Counted from the stretch's first letter, positions 44,684 through 54,478 are shown. The stretch: DNA of 64,000 nt from an uncultured Flammeovirgaceae bacterium (GCA_937883755.1 CAKZYA010000015.1:55359-119358); one strand, 5' to 3'. Made by a program: numbers and translations. Notes: generated from the letters alone by a model not told the origin.

Positions 44684-47600
44684 CTATTTCTTGATGACGA
44701 GGCGGGTACTTACTCCGTTGTCTAATTGCAAGAGGTAAATACCCGGCTTCAGCGCTTCGGACTGTAGCTGGTTCAAGCCTCCCTTCAGCGAGAAATTACG
44801 AATTTGCTCACCCTGGGGACTAAACAGGCTTGCCGACCGAATAGAGGTGTTGGCTGGTAAACGCACCTGCCACTGATCCACTACCGGGTTGGGATAAATG
44901 GAAATTCCCTGCTTTTGGAGATCAGCAATGGAAGTCACACCACCTACGGTAAAGGCCGTATCTACCGAGCAGCCATTTCGGTCAGTCACGGTTACGGAGT
45001 AGTCATTGGGTACTAAATCGCTGATAGTTGCAGTGGAATCTCCGGTGCTCCAGACGTAGGTGTAGGGAGCTGCTCCGCCCATTACAGCCAAAGTGATACT
45101 ACCATTTTCAGGGTACTCGGTAGATTCCGTTACTTGTCCAGTTACTTCTAAAGCAGCAACTTGCCCTACTACGTGATTTTCAGTAGCTACACAGCCATTG
45201 GCATCGCGTACATACACGGTGTATTCTCCAGCGGCAACTCCGTCTAATTGATTACTTTTCTGATAATTTTCTCCATCTAGACTGTACTGATAAGGTCCGG
45301 TTCCACCCTGGGCGGTAACGGCGATAAAGCCTGGTTCGCAGGTTTCATCTTTCCCCGTAGTAGAGAATGATAAAGCGTCGGGCTGACCCACACTTGCTTC
45401 CGCCCCAGTTACGCAGCCGTTGGCATCTCTGACGGTGATAGAATAATCACCCGCAGTAAGCTCTGAGAAGATACTATCTGATTGGAAGGTAACACTGTCT
45501 AAACTATACTCATAAGGAGCGATACCACCCGTTGGGGTTACGGTTATACTGCCATCATTACTACCATTACACTTTACATCAGCAACATTCACCGAAAGTT
45601 GAATATCGCTAACCGTTAGCGTGAACGATACTGAGTCCGTTCCACAGGCATTGGTCATAATCGCCGTGTAGGTTCCGGCATCAGTTGCAGAAACTGAATT
45701 TATCGAAAACGCATCAGATGTAGCATTGGCAATGACTACTCCATCCTTTTTCCACGCATAAGTAGCTGTATTTTGAGAGTTCAAGATTACTGACCAGGAT
45801 TGTCCAGCACAAGCGGTCATATCCTCGGGCTGAGTAGCCAGTGGCGCGATACATACCACCAGCGCTTGAAAAGAGTTTACTTGTCGAACAGCCATTAGCT
45901 CCTCAAAGGTATCAGTTGATAGATCGTAGGCATAGATACCCCGAGGACTGCCTGAACTAGTTTTATAAAAGCTACCGTAAACTCTTCCGTCGGTTCCTTC
46001 GCTAATCTGATTGGAATATGACTGGTTCAATGCGCGTATTCCTTGAGTGTTGAAGAAAAACTCAGTAGTAATTACATCAGTACTCGGATCTAGTTCTAGT
46101 AAAGCACCAAAGTTTAAGTTGTATGTTTCCAGGTATAGTTTACCGTTAGAATGAAGCATGAAGCCAGATCGGGTAGCTCGAGCATCATTATTAGCAAAAC
46201 CTTTAACGATTACCATCTGGTCGTTAGCAATATCGTACTTGTAGATAGCCCCGTAACCATTAGCGGCTCCAGATTGGGTTAATCCATACAAGTAGCCATT
46301 CACCAACACTTGCTGACGAGGATCACGCCCGGTTGTGGCATTGTCAAAGTCTTGTAATAACTCGTATTGCTTGGTTTGTAGATTGAATCGAAAAATCCCT
46401 CCGTAATTATTTGCTCCACCATTGGTTACTACACCGTAAAGGTTATCCCCATCAAATTGATAAGCATAGCGAGAATAGTCTCCATCTACCGTGTTAAAAT
46501 TTAGTAGAGTATCTAGCTCATACGTATCTGGATTGAAAGAAAAGAGGTACCGAGCATCGGTGGAAGGGCTACTACTACCTCCACCACCACCTCCTACCAG
46601 CAAAGGATTTATTCGAGAATTGATATTCCCGTTGCCATCGTAGGCTACTGCTCCATACAGCAAACCATCAGACCCTGCCGTCAGGTAATAGTTAGACAAA
46701 TACAGACTATCGTAGTTAAAATTGTAGCGACCTACTACCTGCCTTGTGCTGGGCAAGTATTCGTAGATAGTTCCCCCATCATACCTTCCACCGTCATCGG
46801 TTAAACCAAAAAAACGATTATCACTCGTTTGAACTACCCTCCCCCTCGGATCTTCTCCAGCTGGATATTCATTGAATACCACTTTTCCGCCAGCTTCTCG
46901 TGTAGTAGAATTCACCGTAATAATCGCCCCATCCTCGAAATAGTCACCATCGCTACTGGCGTAGATCAACTGACCATCAGGTGCGAGCAATACTTTACCT
47001 TCTCCCCAGACGATATTTCTATCAAAAGACAACACCTGATAAATCGAGTCTTCAGTAGAAGAGTATCTAAAAAGTACTCCTCGCCCTTCATCTCCACCAT
47101 CATCATTAGTCATCCCGTAGATGTCGCCATTAATCAGAGAAAGCTCATACACTCCATCACCAATATCGTCTCTGTCAAGCTCCGCCTTCAGCAAAAATTG
47201 GTCAGTAGCTGGATTAAATGAGAAAAATGCATAAGGGCTGCTATTAGAAACCCTTTCATTCAAGCCTCCTCCTCCACTACTACTAGTGTTTTGTCTGATT
47301 ATACCGTATAATAACCCGTCAGGTGCGATAACCAGATTCGTTTGAGGATTGCTGCTGCTCACGCTACTATCAAATTCATACTCTAGTGCAAATGCTCCGG
47401 TGGTAGGGTTAATGCTAAATAGTACCCCATCATCATTGGCCCCGCCAGATCGAGTAACCCCGTACAGTAGACCATCACTAGCCTGTACTAGTTCAACACT
47501 AGGCCGCTCGCCATCCGTTTCTGAAAAATGGTGCAATACGGTGATAACGTTACCTACCGGATTAAGCTCAAAAACAACTCCGTCTCCATTATTACCACCC

Positions 47601-48091
47601 TCACGAGTAGTACCATAAATTTTGCCATTGGAAGCCAGCATCAATTGCTGATAAGTATCATTACCCCCACTGTTGCCCAACTCGGAAAAGGTATTGGTTA
47701 ACAAATTGTAGCTAAATAGATCACCATTATACCAAGTACCGTAGAGCGTATTTTTCGGTCCCGCGATAAGCGCCGTAGGATTATTATCTACAAAATCGTG
47801 CAGTACGGTAATACTATCGTTGGGATAATCATAACGATAAAGTGTACCGTTATCATAAATTCCGTAGTAATCGGTGATACCGTAGTAGCTACTATCGTGT
47901 TGGATAAAACTGATCGGGTAACCGCCCCGGTTTCTGGGGGAGAATTCTACCGTTTGCGTTAAGCCTAAACCATTGAGTTGAGCTTCATAAATTTCACCAT
48001 CGTCGTAATCATCAGTAATGATGAGTTTGGACTGGGCGGGGAGTTGATAGTACACCACCACGCCCAATAGCCAAAGGAGAACCTTCTTCAT
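44684..48091 (-). CDS. T9SS-secreted protein with TIGR03803-type repeats, Ig-like and SprB-type modules (paralogue 1)
   Basis: A protein of ~1135 residues, started at MKKVLLWLLGVVVY (48091; Met at 48097 also possible), with a signal peptide ending LPAQ. The first ~760 residues are a series of repeats of the GGxNxxGxVFxL kind (YGTTREGGNNGDGVVFEL, YGVTRSGGANDDGVLFSI), i.e. the TIGR03803-type propeller-forming repeat. One Ig-like domain follows (WSVILNSQNTATYAWKKDG). Three SprB-type repeats come next (APYEYSLDSVTFQ..DYSITVRDANGC). The T9SS type A sorting domain (ISIYPNPVVDQW...GIYLLQLDNG) is at the end. It is predicted to be exported by T9SS and to form a surface or extracellular adhesin-like fibre. 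It shares its C-terminal architecture with the next gene. Confidence 0.87.
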   Translation of the reverse strand: MKKVLLWLLGVVVYYQLPAQSKLIITDDYDDGEIYEAQLNGLGLTQTVEFSPRNRGGYPISFIQHDSSYYGITDYYGIYDNGTLYRYDYPNDSITVLHDFVDNNPTALIAGPKNTLYGTWYNGDLFSYNLLTNTFSELGNSGGNDTYQQLMLASNGKIYGTTREGGNNGDGVVFELNPVGNVITVLHHFSETDGERPSVELVQASDGLLYGVTRSGGANDDGVLFSINPTTGAFALEYEFDSSVSSSNPQTNLVIAPDGLLYGIIRQNTSSSGGGGLNERVSNSSPYAFFSFNPATDQFLLKAELDRDDIGDGVYELSLINGDIYGMTNDDGGDEGRGVLFRYSSTEDSIYQVLSFDRNIVWGEGKVLLAPDGQLIYASSDGDYFEDGAIITVNSTTREAGGKVVFNEYPAGEDPRGRVVQTSDNRFFGLTDDGGRYDGGTIYEYLPSTRQVVGRYNFNYDSLYLSNYYLTAGSDGLLYGAVAYDGNGNINSRINPLLVGGGGGGSSSPSTDARYLFSFNPDTYELDTLLNFNTVDGDYSRYAYQFDGDNLYGVVTNGGANNYGGIFRFNLQTKQYELLQDFDNATTGRDPRQQVLVNGYLYGLTQSGAANGYGAIYKYDIANDQMVIVKGFANNDARATRSGFMLHSNGKLYLETYNLNFGALLELDPSTDVITTEFFFNTQGIRALNQSYSNQISEGTDGRVYGSFYKTSSGSPRGIYAYDLSTDTFEELMAVRQVNSFQALVVCIAPLATQPEDMTACAGQSWSVILNSQNTATYAWKKDGVVIANATSDAFSINSVSATDAGTYTAIMTNACGTDSVSFTLTVSDIQLSVNVADVKCNGSNDGSITVTPTGGIAPYEYSLDSVTFQSDSIFSELTAGDYSITVRDANGCVTGAEASVGQPDALSFSTTGKDETCEPGFIAVTAQGGTGPYQYSLDGENYQKSNQLDGVAAGEYTVYVRDANGCVATENHVVGQVAALEVTGQVTESTEYPENGSITLAVMGGAAPYTYVWSTGDSTATISDLVPNDYSVTVTDRNGCSVDTAFTVGGVTSIADLQKQGISIYPNPVVDQWQVRLPANTSIRSASLFSPQGEQIRNFSLKGGLNQLQSEALKPGIYLLQLDNGVSTRLVIKK

Positions 48092-48130
48092 TTGCATAAA
48101 TGTTTGAATTGTTAATAATTGATTCTGATA

Positions 48131-48158
48131 AAATCTGGCAGGTAGGTGGTGTAAAGAA
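48131..48158. promoter_or_regulatory. Conserved element upstream of T9SS paralogue 1
   Basis: The stretch GGCAGGTAGGTGGTGTAAAG and flanks is repeated at 51277-51303 in front of the second paralogue (about 24 of 28 positions shared). It lies about 35-65 bases upstream of the start codon. It contains no gene and is more conserved than its surroundings, so it is probably a regulatory site or a shared leader. Confidence 0.45.
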
Positions 48159-48189
48159 GGCAGTAATCAGGTTAGACCTCTCGATCGGG

Positions 48190-51100
48190 TTATGGCTCGA
48201 CCACAAGGCGGACACTGACCCCACTATCTAGTTGTAGCAAGTATACCCCTGGCATGAGCTTTCCTGTGTTCAAGCGGTTGAGCCCACCCCGAAGTTTGTA
48301 CCGATCAACTAGTTCTCCACTAGCCCGGTAGAGCGTAGCTGACTGGATGCGAGTGTTTGTCGGTAATTCCAAGCGAAGCTGATCTACCACTGGGTTGGGA
48401 TATATTTGAATGCCCTGCTGCTGCAAATCGGCGATAGAAGTCACACCACCCACGGTGAAAGTGGTATCCACCGAGCAGCTATCACGGTCGGTGATGGTTA
48501 CTGCGTACTCGTTGGGAGCTAAACTGCTAATAGTTTCGGTGGTATCACCGCTACCCCAAAGAATATTGTAAGGAGCATTGCCTCCGCTAATGTTGAGCGT
48601 AATGCTCCCGTTTTCGGGAAACTCGGTAGACTCACTAATGGTCGCCGTGACCGAAAGTGAGGTAACCTTCGCGACAGTATGCAGTTCGGTAGCTACGCAA
48701 CCATTGGTATCGCGTACATACACCGTGTACTCCCCAGCGGCAACTCCTTCTAGTTGATTACTCTCTTGGTAATTTTCGCCATCCAGGCTGTATTCATACG
48801 AACCCATCCCACCCTGAGCAGTTACCAAAATAAAAAACCGTTCGCAAGTCTCATCTTTACCCGTGGTAGAGAGCGATAAAGCATCAGGCTTGCCGATAGT
48901 TACCGCTAACTCGGCAGCACATCCGTTGGCATCTCTGACGGTGATAGAATAATCACCCGCAGCTAGACCCGTGAAGGTGCTATCCGGCCGAAAGGTCGCA
49001 TTATCGAGACTGTATTCGTAGGGTGCTGTACCTCCGGTGATCTGACTAATTGTTATCTTCCCATCATTTGAGGTAGGGCAACTAACGTCCTGGGCAGACG
49101 CAGTAGCGGTGATGTTGATACTGTTTTCTATGGTAAAGGACTGACGGGTAGAGCAACCGTTAGCATCTTTTACCGTAGCGGTGTACTCGCCCACAGGCAG
49201 TTGTCCAAATAAAGTACTATTCTGAAAATTCTGCCCATCCAGGCTAAAGCTGTAAGGCGATGTACCTCCACCCGCTGTCAGGGTAATGCTGCCTGCACTT
49301 TTTCCATCGCAGCTATTATCAGTTATGGTACCACTCAGTGTGAGCACATCTGGCCCTGAGATAGCAACGCTATCCGTAATCTGGCAATCGTTAGCATCCT
49401 TAAAGTAGATCGTTTGGGTTCCTATCGGTAGGCTATCCACCGTAAAGGTCAATCCACTAGACGATACCGCTCCGGCGTAATCAAAAGTAACACCATCTCG
49501 GCTGTAGTAGTAGCCTCCTGAACCGCCTTCTAAGGTTACCTCGGCAGAGCCGTCGGCAGTATTGGCACAACTGGTGAGAGAATCTTCCAGTATGCTAGTG
49601 ACGATCAGGGCAGTTGGGTCATTGAGTGTGGTAGGAAACGTGCGTTCACACTGCCCGTCAGTAATGGTTAACTGATAGCTACCTGCTAAGAGACTGTCGA
49701 ACACCGGACTGCTTTGAAAATTTCCTCCATCAATAGCATACTGATACGGACCACCGTTACCCCCGCTGGGTGAGTCAATAGTTAAGCTGCCCGTTCCGCC
49801 GGGACAGGCAATTTCTTGGCGGGCGATGGCAAAGCTAAGGGGTGAATTTTTGGTGACAGTAAGTTCTATTAGCGAGTCCAGCCCATCTTGGGCAGTAAAA
49901 GAGGCAGTATACGTTCCAGCAGTGGAGATCGTCTGTCCGTTGAAATCTACCGTCTCGCCAAAGCAAAGGTGAGCAGTACTACTGGAGAAGTACTGCTTTT
50001 TAAAGTAGTACACCACTCCGCTGTCCAGCCCCGTAGCAGCTACCAGCAGACGATCTCCACTGCTGGAACGTACTGAAGCTCCAAATTGAGCTTCATTAAC
50101 TGTATCCGAAGGAGTAATAGTTTGGGTAAGGGTAGCCCCGCTAGTAGTAAGGTCATATGCCATTACCACTCCGGGTCTTAGATTGACATTAATCGTACTT
50201 GACCGAGCTAGCCCGTAAAATAGCCGACCGTCATCAATATCCATCCCAGTGTATATTGACTGACCGGGGAAGTCAGGTTCAATAATACCCGGAAGGCTGA
50301 CTGAAATTAGATAATCTTGATCTTGAAGAGGCGCACTCGACCATCCCCCCGCAGGTTTCACAAAAACGAGTACCCCGGCGTTGCCTATTCTTGATGACAC
50401 TGCCACAAAATCGCCTTCAGCCGCAATCTTTCCACCAAAATCTTGATTAGCGGCTCGGTTACTGAACTTGAATGTTACATCACCGCTATTTTTAGATACC
50501 CAGCCACTTCCTTTCTCAAACATATGAATAGTACCAGCATCTCCACCCGTAGCAGCTCCGGATACTAAATAATCATCAGTTAGTACCAAGCTATTCCCCA
50601 ATCTATCACCAGTTACAGTGGGATGAATGAAGTCAGCCTCCAATGTAGCAGTTGTCCAACTAGCTGCTACGCTTTTGGTATATATAAATATTTTACCTGA
50701 GCTGGTAGTATGCCCATTGGCAAGGGGAGTAGCTACCGCTATGGTATTGCCTTTTAACTCGACACCCTGACCGAAAAAGTCACCCACTGAGGCTCCAGGT
50801 TTGGTTAGCGAAGTAGTTTCAGTAGCATCTGCCCAACCTGACGTTGGTTTCTCAAAGATATATACTTTACCTGCGGAAGAAGAAGTACTAAACGCCTGCC
50901 GAGGGGCACCCACCACAATTACATCGCCCTCAATCGCCACATCGAACCCAAACTCACCCTGACCTGATGCGTCGGATGCAGTAAGTTTGGCGCGTTGTAC
51001 CCATTGGTCATTAACTAGTTCAAATACATAAGCAGCCCCTTCCTCCCGGGGATTAGTGTAGTAGCCCGTCGCACCTACCACGGCGAAATCACCGTCTACA

Positions 51101-51255
51101 TCGATAGACTCGCCAAAGCGAAAACTACCGGAAACACTGGGAAGATCGTTGGCACTGAATTTCTGAATCTCGCGCCATTGCTGTGCCCGCGAGGTTTGGA
51201 AAATAGATAGCAACAGCACAAGGGTGATTGCGTACCTGATAAATTGTATCATCAT
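48190..51255 (-). CDS. T9SS-secreted protein with FG-GAP-like propeller and SprB-type repeats (paralogue 2)
   Basis: A 1021-residue protein with a signal peptide (LLLSIFQTSRAQ). The N-terminal ~430 residues contain FG-GAP/integrin-alpha-like repeats (FGESIDVDGDFAVVGATGY, FGFDVAIEGDVIVVGAPRQ, FGQGVELKGNTIAVATPLANG), which form a seven-bladed propeller. At least five SprB-type repeats follow, beginning with LSFAIARQEIACPGGTGSL. The T9SS type A sorting domain (IQIYPNPVVDQLRLELPTN) is at the end. It is probably surface-exposed or fibrous and could serve in gliding or adhesion. It is transcribed in the same direction as the preceding paralogue and the two-component genes, but is separated from both by gaps. 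Met2 is a possible alternative start. Confidence 0.87.
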   Translation of the reverse strand: MMIQFIRYAITLVLLLSIFQTSRAQQWREIQKFSANDLPSVSGSFRFGESIDVDGDFAVVGATGYYTNPREEGAAYVFELVNDQWVQRAKLTASDASGQGEFGFDVAIEGDVIVVGAPRQAFSTSSSAGKVYIFEKPTSGWADATETTSLTKPGASVGDFFGQGVELKGNTIAVATPLANGHTTSSGKIFIYTKSVAASWTTATLEADFIHPTVTGDRLGNSLVLTDDYLVSGAATGGDAGTIHMFEKGSGWVSKNSGDVTFKFSNRAANQDFGGKIAAEGDFVAVSSRIGNAGVLVFVKPAGGWSSAPLQDQDYLISVSLPGIIEPDFPGQSIYTGMDIDDGRLFYGLARSSTINVNLRPGVVMAYDLTTSGATLTQTITPSDTVNEAQFGASVRSSSGDRLLVAATGLDSGVVYYFKKQYFSSSTAHLCFGETVDFNGQTISTAGTYTASFTAQDGLDSLIELTVTKNSPLSFAIARQEIACPGGTGSLTIDSPSGGNGGPYQYAIDGGNFQSSPVFDSLLAGSYQLTITDGQCERTFPTTLNDPTALIVTSILEDSLTSCANTADGSAEVTLEGGSGGYYYSRDGVTFDYAGAVSSSGLTFTVDSLPIGTQTIYFKDANDCQITDSVAISGPDVLTLSGTITDNSCDGKSAGSITLTAGGGTSPYSFSLDGQNFQNSTLFGQLPVGEYTATVKDANGCSTRQSFTIENSINITATASAQDVSCPTSNDGKITISQITGGTAPYEYSLDNATFRPDSTFTGLAAGDYSITVRDANGCAAELAVTIGKPDALSLSTTGKDETCERFFILVTAQGGMGSYEYSLDGENYQESNQLEGVAAGEYTVYVRDTNGCVATELHTVAKVTSLSVTATISESTEFPENGSITLNISGGNAPYNILWGSGDTTETISSLAPNEYAVTITDRDSCSVDTTFTVGGVTSIADLQQQGIQIYPNPVVDQLRLELPTNTRIQSATLYRASGELVDRYKLRGGLNRLNTGKLMPGVYLLQLDSGVSVRLVVEP

Positions 51256-51276
51256 GACTGTTTGTTAAGTGAAGAT

Positions 51277-51303
51277 AAACTTGTCAGGCAGGTGGTGTAA
51301 GAA
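51277..51303. promoter_or_regulatory. Conserved element upstream of T9SS paralogue 2
   Basis: GTCAGGCAGGTGGTGTAAGA here matches the element at 48131-48158 in front of the other paralogue. It lies 22-48 bases from the start codon. The rest of the 197-base gap (51304-51452) shows a hairpin next to the response-regulator stop. Confidence 0.45.
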
Positions 51304-51405
51304 CCGCTAGAATTCGTAGATTTTTTTACCTAGTAATTCCGGGTTTCTAGAAAGGTAGAGTAAGAGCTATACTACGCAAGGGCAGATGGATAAGCGTACC
51401 CGATG

Positions 51406-51427
51406 GGTTGAGCAGCGAAGCTTAACC
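51406..51427. terminator. Hairpin downstream of the LytTR regulator gene
   Basis: GGTTGAGC (51406-51413) pairs with GCTTAACC (51420-51427), one G-T pair, loop of six bases. It lies 26 bases after the stop of the response regulator on the minus strand. It has no T tract, so a terminator role is only tentative. Confidence 0.3.
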
Positions 51428-51452
51428 GGAATAAGCGTTTTGAGGAGGAAGA

Positions 51453-52223
51453 CTACCCTAGTTGGGAGAGCCGATGTACTAAATGTTCTCGTTTTCGCAC
51501 CGAAACAGGCAAAGTGCTGCCGTTAGAAAGGTGAAGCGTACCACCATCGGCCTTGTCGAGGCGACGTATTTTCTGTAAATTGACCAGGTGAGAGCGGTGG
51601 ACGCGGAAAAACTCTTGCGGTTCTAGTAGGGTTTCGTATTCCTTCAAATGCTGAGAAACGGTGATTTTGCTACCATCTTCCATATGAAAAGTGGTATAGC
51701 TACCATCGGCAGCGCACCAGAGAATGTCAGCGAGGTTTACCACGTGTAAACTTTCACTCTCCCGCAGCACTAGCTTACGACTTTGGGAGGATACACCTTG
51801 AGCATTCTCCAGTAGCACCCGCAATTGCCGATCTGCCTGATCCTGCTTCAGATGTAGTAGCGAACGTACCCGCTCTACAGCAGCTATCAGTTCGTGGCTA
51901 GCGACAGGCTTGAGCAGATAATCTACCGCACTAAACTTGAAGGCTTCGATAGCATATTGGTCGTAGGCCGTCACGAAAATGACCTGAAAATTGCGTTCGG
52001 GGCAACGGCGGAGCAGGTCAAAACCGCTTCCCTGATGAAGCATAATATCTAAAAACACTAAATCGGGTTGATGAGTGGCAATCTTTTCCAATCCTTCATC
52101 AATACTTGAGGCTTTTCCAATAACTTCTACCGAAAGGGCTTCGCCCCGTAGCATAGCCACCAGATTTTCAGCAAAAGCGGGTTCATCATCTACCACCAGT
52201 GTACGGATTTTGGTATCATCCAT
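51453..52223 (-). CDS. LytTR-type response regulator
   Basis: A 256-residue transcription regulator. The receiver domain (~6-125) has the acidic pair VDDEP, phospho-acceptor Asp59 (LVFLDIMLHQG), the Thr/Ser and the Lys of DYLLKPV (~110). The LytTR DNA-binding domain (~155-255) shows the expected segments VVNLADILWCAADGSYTTFHM and FFRVHRSHLVNLQKIRRLDK. It overlaps the histidine kinase gene by 8 bases, so both are translationally coupled. The partner kinase is of the LytS type. Location just upstream of the SprB-type protein genes raises the possibility that it controls them, by inference only. Confidence 0.92.
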   Translation of the reverse strand: MDDTKIRTLVVDDEPAFAENLVAMLRGEALSVEVIGKASSIDEGLEKIATHQPDLVFLDIMLHQGSGFDLLRRCPERNFQVIFVTAYDQYAIEAFKFSAVDYLLKPVASHELIAAVERVRSLLHLKQDQADRQLRVLLENAQGVSSQSRKLVLRESESLHVVNLADILWCAADGSYTTFHMEDGSKITVSQHLKEYETLLEPQEFFRVHRSHLVNLQKIRRLDKADGGTLHLSNGSTLPVSVRKREHLVHRLSQLG

Positions 52224-54288
52224 AAATCAGGGGTAGTAAAAAATTAACTCGAGTGCCACTCGTTTGGCCTTCTTCCCGTAAATCCTGAATCCACAGGCGA
52301 GCTTGCTTCTTTAGGCTCTTTCGTAACATAAGTAGCCGATTTTGGGTAATAGTCGTAGCTAATGACTGATGCGGAGCCGTATCGGTTAGGGTGGTTGCCA
52401 TCGCAATGCCCACACCATTGTCCTCAATTACGATCTGTAGTTGCCCTTGCTGCTGGCTAATCTTCAGTAAAAGATGTCCCGGTTCGGATTTTTGGGCTAG
52501 TCCGTGTTCAATAGCATTTTCCAGAAAGGGTTGGGTAATCATAGGGGGAATGCGCAACTCGTCGATTTCTAGCGAATCATCTATTTCAACTTCGTAGGTA
52601 AAAGGCGGATCGTAGCGCATCCGTTGCACTTCCAGGTAGTTCTCAATAAAGCTTAGCTCCTGCTCTAGCGAGATAAACTCATGCTGATTGAATTCCAGTA
52701 TCTGGCGAGTAAGCTGGGAAAATTGCGCCAAACAGTCGGCGGTCTTCTTACGGTCGTCGTTCCAGTAAATTAGCTTCTGAATGGCGTTGAGCGCATTGTA
52801 CAGAAAGTGAGGATTCATCTGTACCCGCAGTAATTTCTGCTGTAGTTTCAATTCGTCTTGTCGTTTTCGTAATCGTAACTGACGATAAGCAATCCAGCCT
52901 AATAGCAATAAAAGAGCACCCAAGGCTAAACCCGTAAATAGCCAAATTCGCTGCTGACTAATTTGTAGTGACTGGATTTGACTTTGCTGTTCTAACGAAG
53001 CAATTTGAACTTCTTTTTGCTCGGTCTCATACTCTGCCCGTAATTTCTCAATCTCCGCATAGTTGGCTTGGGTGACCATACTATCTTTATGCACAATATG
53101 CTTCTCGTAAGCGCGTAGTGCAGCCTCAAAATCGCCTTGTTTTTGGTATAAAGTGTGCAGATGATCGTAGGCATTAGCCGCAATCCGAAAGTTCTGAATG
53201 CTATCGGCCAAGCGAGCAGCTTCTGTGGAGGAAGCTATCGCCATCGGAATATCATCTTTAAGCTCATAAATATTTGCTGAACTAATTAGGGCGTTGGCTT
53301 TGGTGTAAATTCGTCCGCTGCTGTCGGCGTACTGAAGCGTGAGTTTATTATAATAAATAGTTGAATCAATATCCTCGAGATACCTAAAGTTAAGGGTGAT
53401 TGTCCGCAATGACCGTACTGATAAGGGGAAGAACCGCACTTCTTTTGAACGCTCAAAAGCCTTTTTTAAATAGTAATTGGAGGTATCATACTGCTCTTTG
53501 ATAGAATAGTACGTACCCAGATTACCATAGCAAATACCCGCACTTCGGCGATTATCGGCCTCAGCTAGTACGACTGCTTTTTCCAGATACTGCCGGGTTA
53601 ATTCATCATAACGGATACGATCAGCTTCAGTACCTAACTCGTTATCTGGCGAGGAAAGCTCCCCGTACAATGCACCTAAATTGATAGCCGTTGCCATTTT
53701 CTCATACGGTAAATCGTTGGCTTCGGCAACCCGTTCGGCCTCATGACCAAAACGCAAGCCTTTTTCGTAATTGCCCTGCATGTGGTGAATACCCGAAAGA
53801 GCTACTAAAAGCCGCGATCGCACCTGATTGAGATTAAAATAACTGAACCGTACGGTTTGCTCCAGGTAGTCTAACCCTTGCTCAATAGCATCTTCTGCTG
53901 CCCGATAGTTGTCCTGCTTTCGGTGAAATACTCCTATATTTTGCCCCGCTTTAGCCGCTAGAGGATAGTCTCCTGACAAAACTGCTTGCTGTTGCACCTG
54001 CTGAAAAATACGAAAAGCCGTTGTGTCCTCTTTTACTAAAAACCCATTGAAGTAATCTAGATATAGCTGAACATTTGGCTCATCGGCCTGGTACGTTTCT
54101 ATTTTTTCCATTAGCCGCTGGAGGCTGTCTTTATCTTTGCTTCTGATATCGTAAGCCTGTTGGATAAGCTTCGGCAAATCAATAGAAGTGTCAGAAGATT
54201 GAGAGAGCAATGGCCAGGCGAACAGAAGGAAGGCACTGCACAACGTCAGCTCTCGCCAGCCTTGCCAAAACAGATATGGTATCTTCAT
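52216..54288 (-). CDS. TPR-containing LytS-type sensor histidine kinase
   Basis: A 690-residue sensor kinase. Signal-like N terminus; seven or so TPR-like repeats in the periplasmic part (~100-400, e.g. AAKAGQNIGVFHRKQDNYRAAEDAIEQGL); coiled coil ~402-447; one membrane helix ~448-467 (IWLFTGLALGALLLLLGWIAY). The His_kinase module follows with the phospho-acceptor His494 in RVQMNPHFLYNALNAIQ, and then the ATPase domain (PPMITQPFLENAIEHGL, VIEDNGVGI). This architecture is common in Bacteroidota. It is probably co-translated with the LytTR regulator. Its start codon is preceded by a strong hairpin. The signal is unknown. Confidence 0.92.
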   Translation of the reverse strand: MKIPYLFWQGWRELTLCSAFLLFAWPLLSQSSDTSIDLPKLIQQAYDIRSKDKDSLQRLMEKIETYQADEPNVQLYLDYFNGFLVKEDTTAFRIFQQVQQQAVLSGDYPLAAKAGQNIGVFHRKQDNYRAAEDAIEQGLDYLEQTVRFSYFNLNQVRSRLLVALSGIHHMQGNYEKGLRFGHEAERVAEANDLPYEKMATAINLGALYGELSSPDNELGTEADRIRYDELTRQYLEKAVVLAEADNRRSAGICYGNLGTYYSIKEQYDTSNYYLKKAFERSKEVRFFPLSVRSLRTITLNFRYLEDIDSTIYYNKLTLQYADSSGRIYTKANALISSANIYELKDDIPMAIASSTEAARLADSIQNFRIAANAYDHLHTLYQKQGDFEAALRAYEKHIVHKDSMVTQANYAEIEKLRAEYETEQKEVQIASLEQQSQIQSLQISQQRIWLFTGLALGALLLLLGWIAYRQLRLRKRQDELKLQQKLLRVQMNPHFLYNALNAIQKLIYWNDDRKKTADCLAQFSQLTRQILEFNQHEFISLEQELSFIENYLEVQRMRYDPPFTYEVEIDDSLEIDELRIPPMITQPFLENAIEHGLAQKSEPGHLLLKISQQQGQLQIVIEDNGVGIAMATTLTDTAPHQSLATTITQNRLLMLRKSLKKQARLWIQDLREEGQTSGTRVNFLLPLIYG

Positions 54289-54293
54289 TAATT

Positions 54294-54346
54294 AATCAGT
54301 CAATTGAAAAGCAGTTTGTATTCTTTACTTTTCAATATAGCTGATT
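54294..54346. promoter_or_regulatory. Nested hairpin directly upstream of the histidine kinase
   Basis: AATCAG (54294-54299) pairs with CTGATT (54341-54346), and TTGAAAAG (54304-54311) pairs exactly with CTTTTCAA (54328-54335). The structure begins six bases before the start codon at 54288. It could fold in the mRNA leader and hinder ribosome access, or serve as an operator. The rest of the 190-base gap to 54478 is AT-rich without recognisable features. Confidence 0.45.
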
Positions 54347-54478
54347 AGAGAAAATAAATGCAACCAATTGACAAGCGTTACATTTAAAACCATGAACGTA
54401 TGTTATTTTACAACGATCGAAAGTAAGTGATTACAATTATCCCGAAAAAATAGCTGATAAAATTGAGAGAAACTTCCA

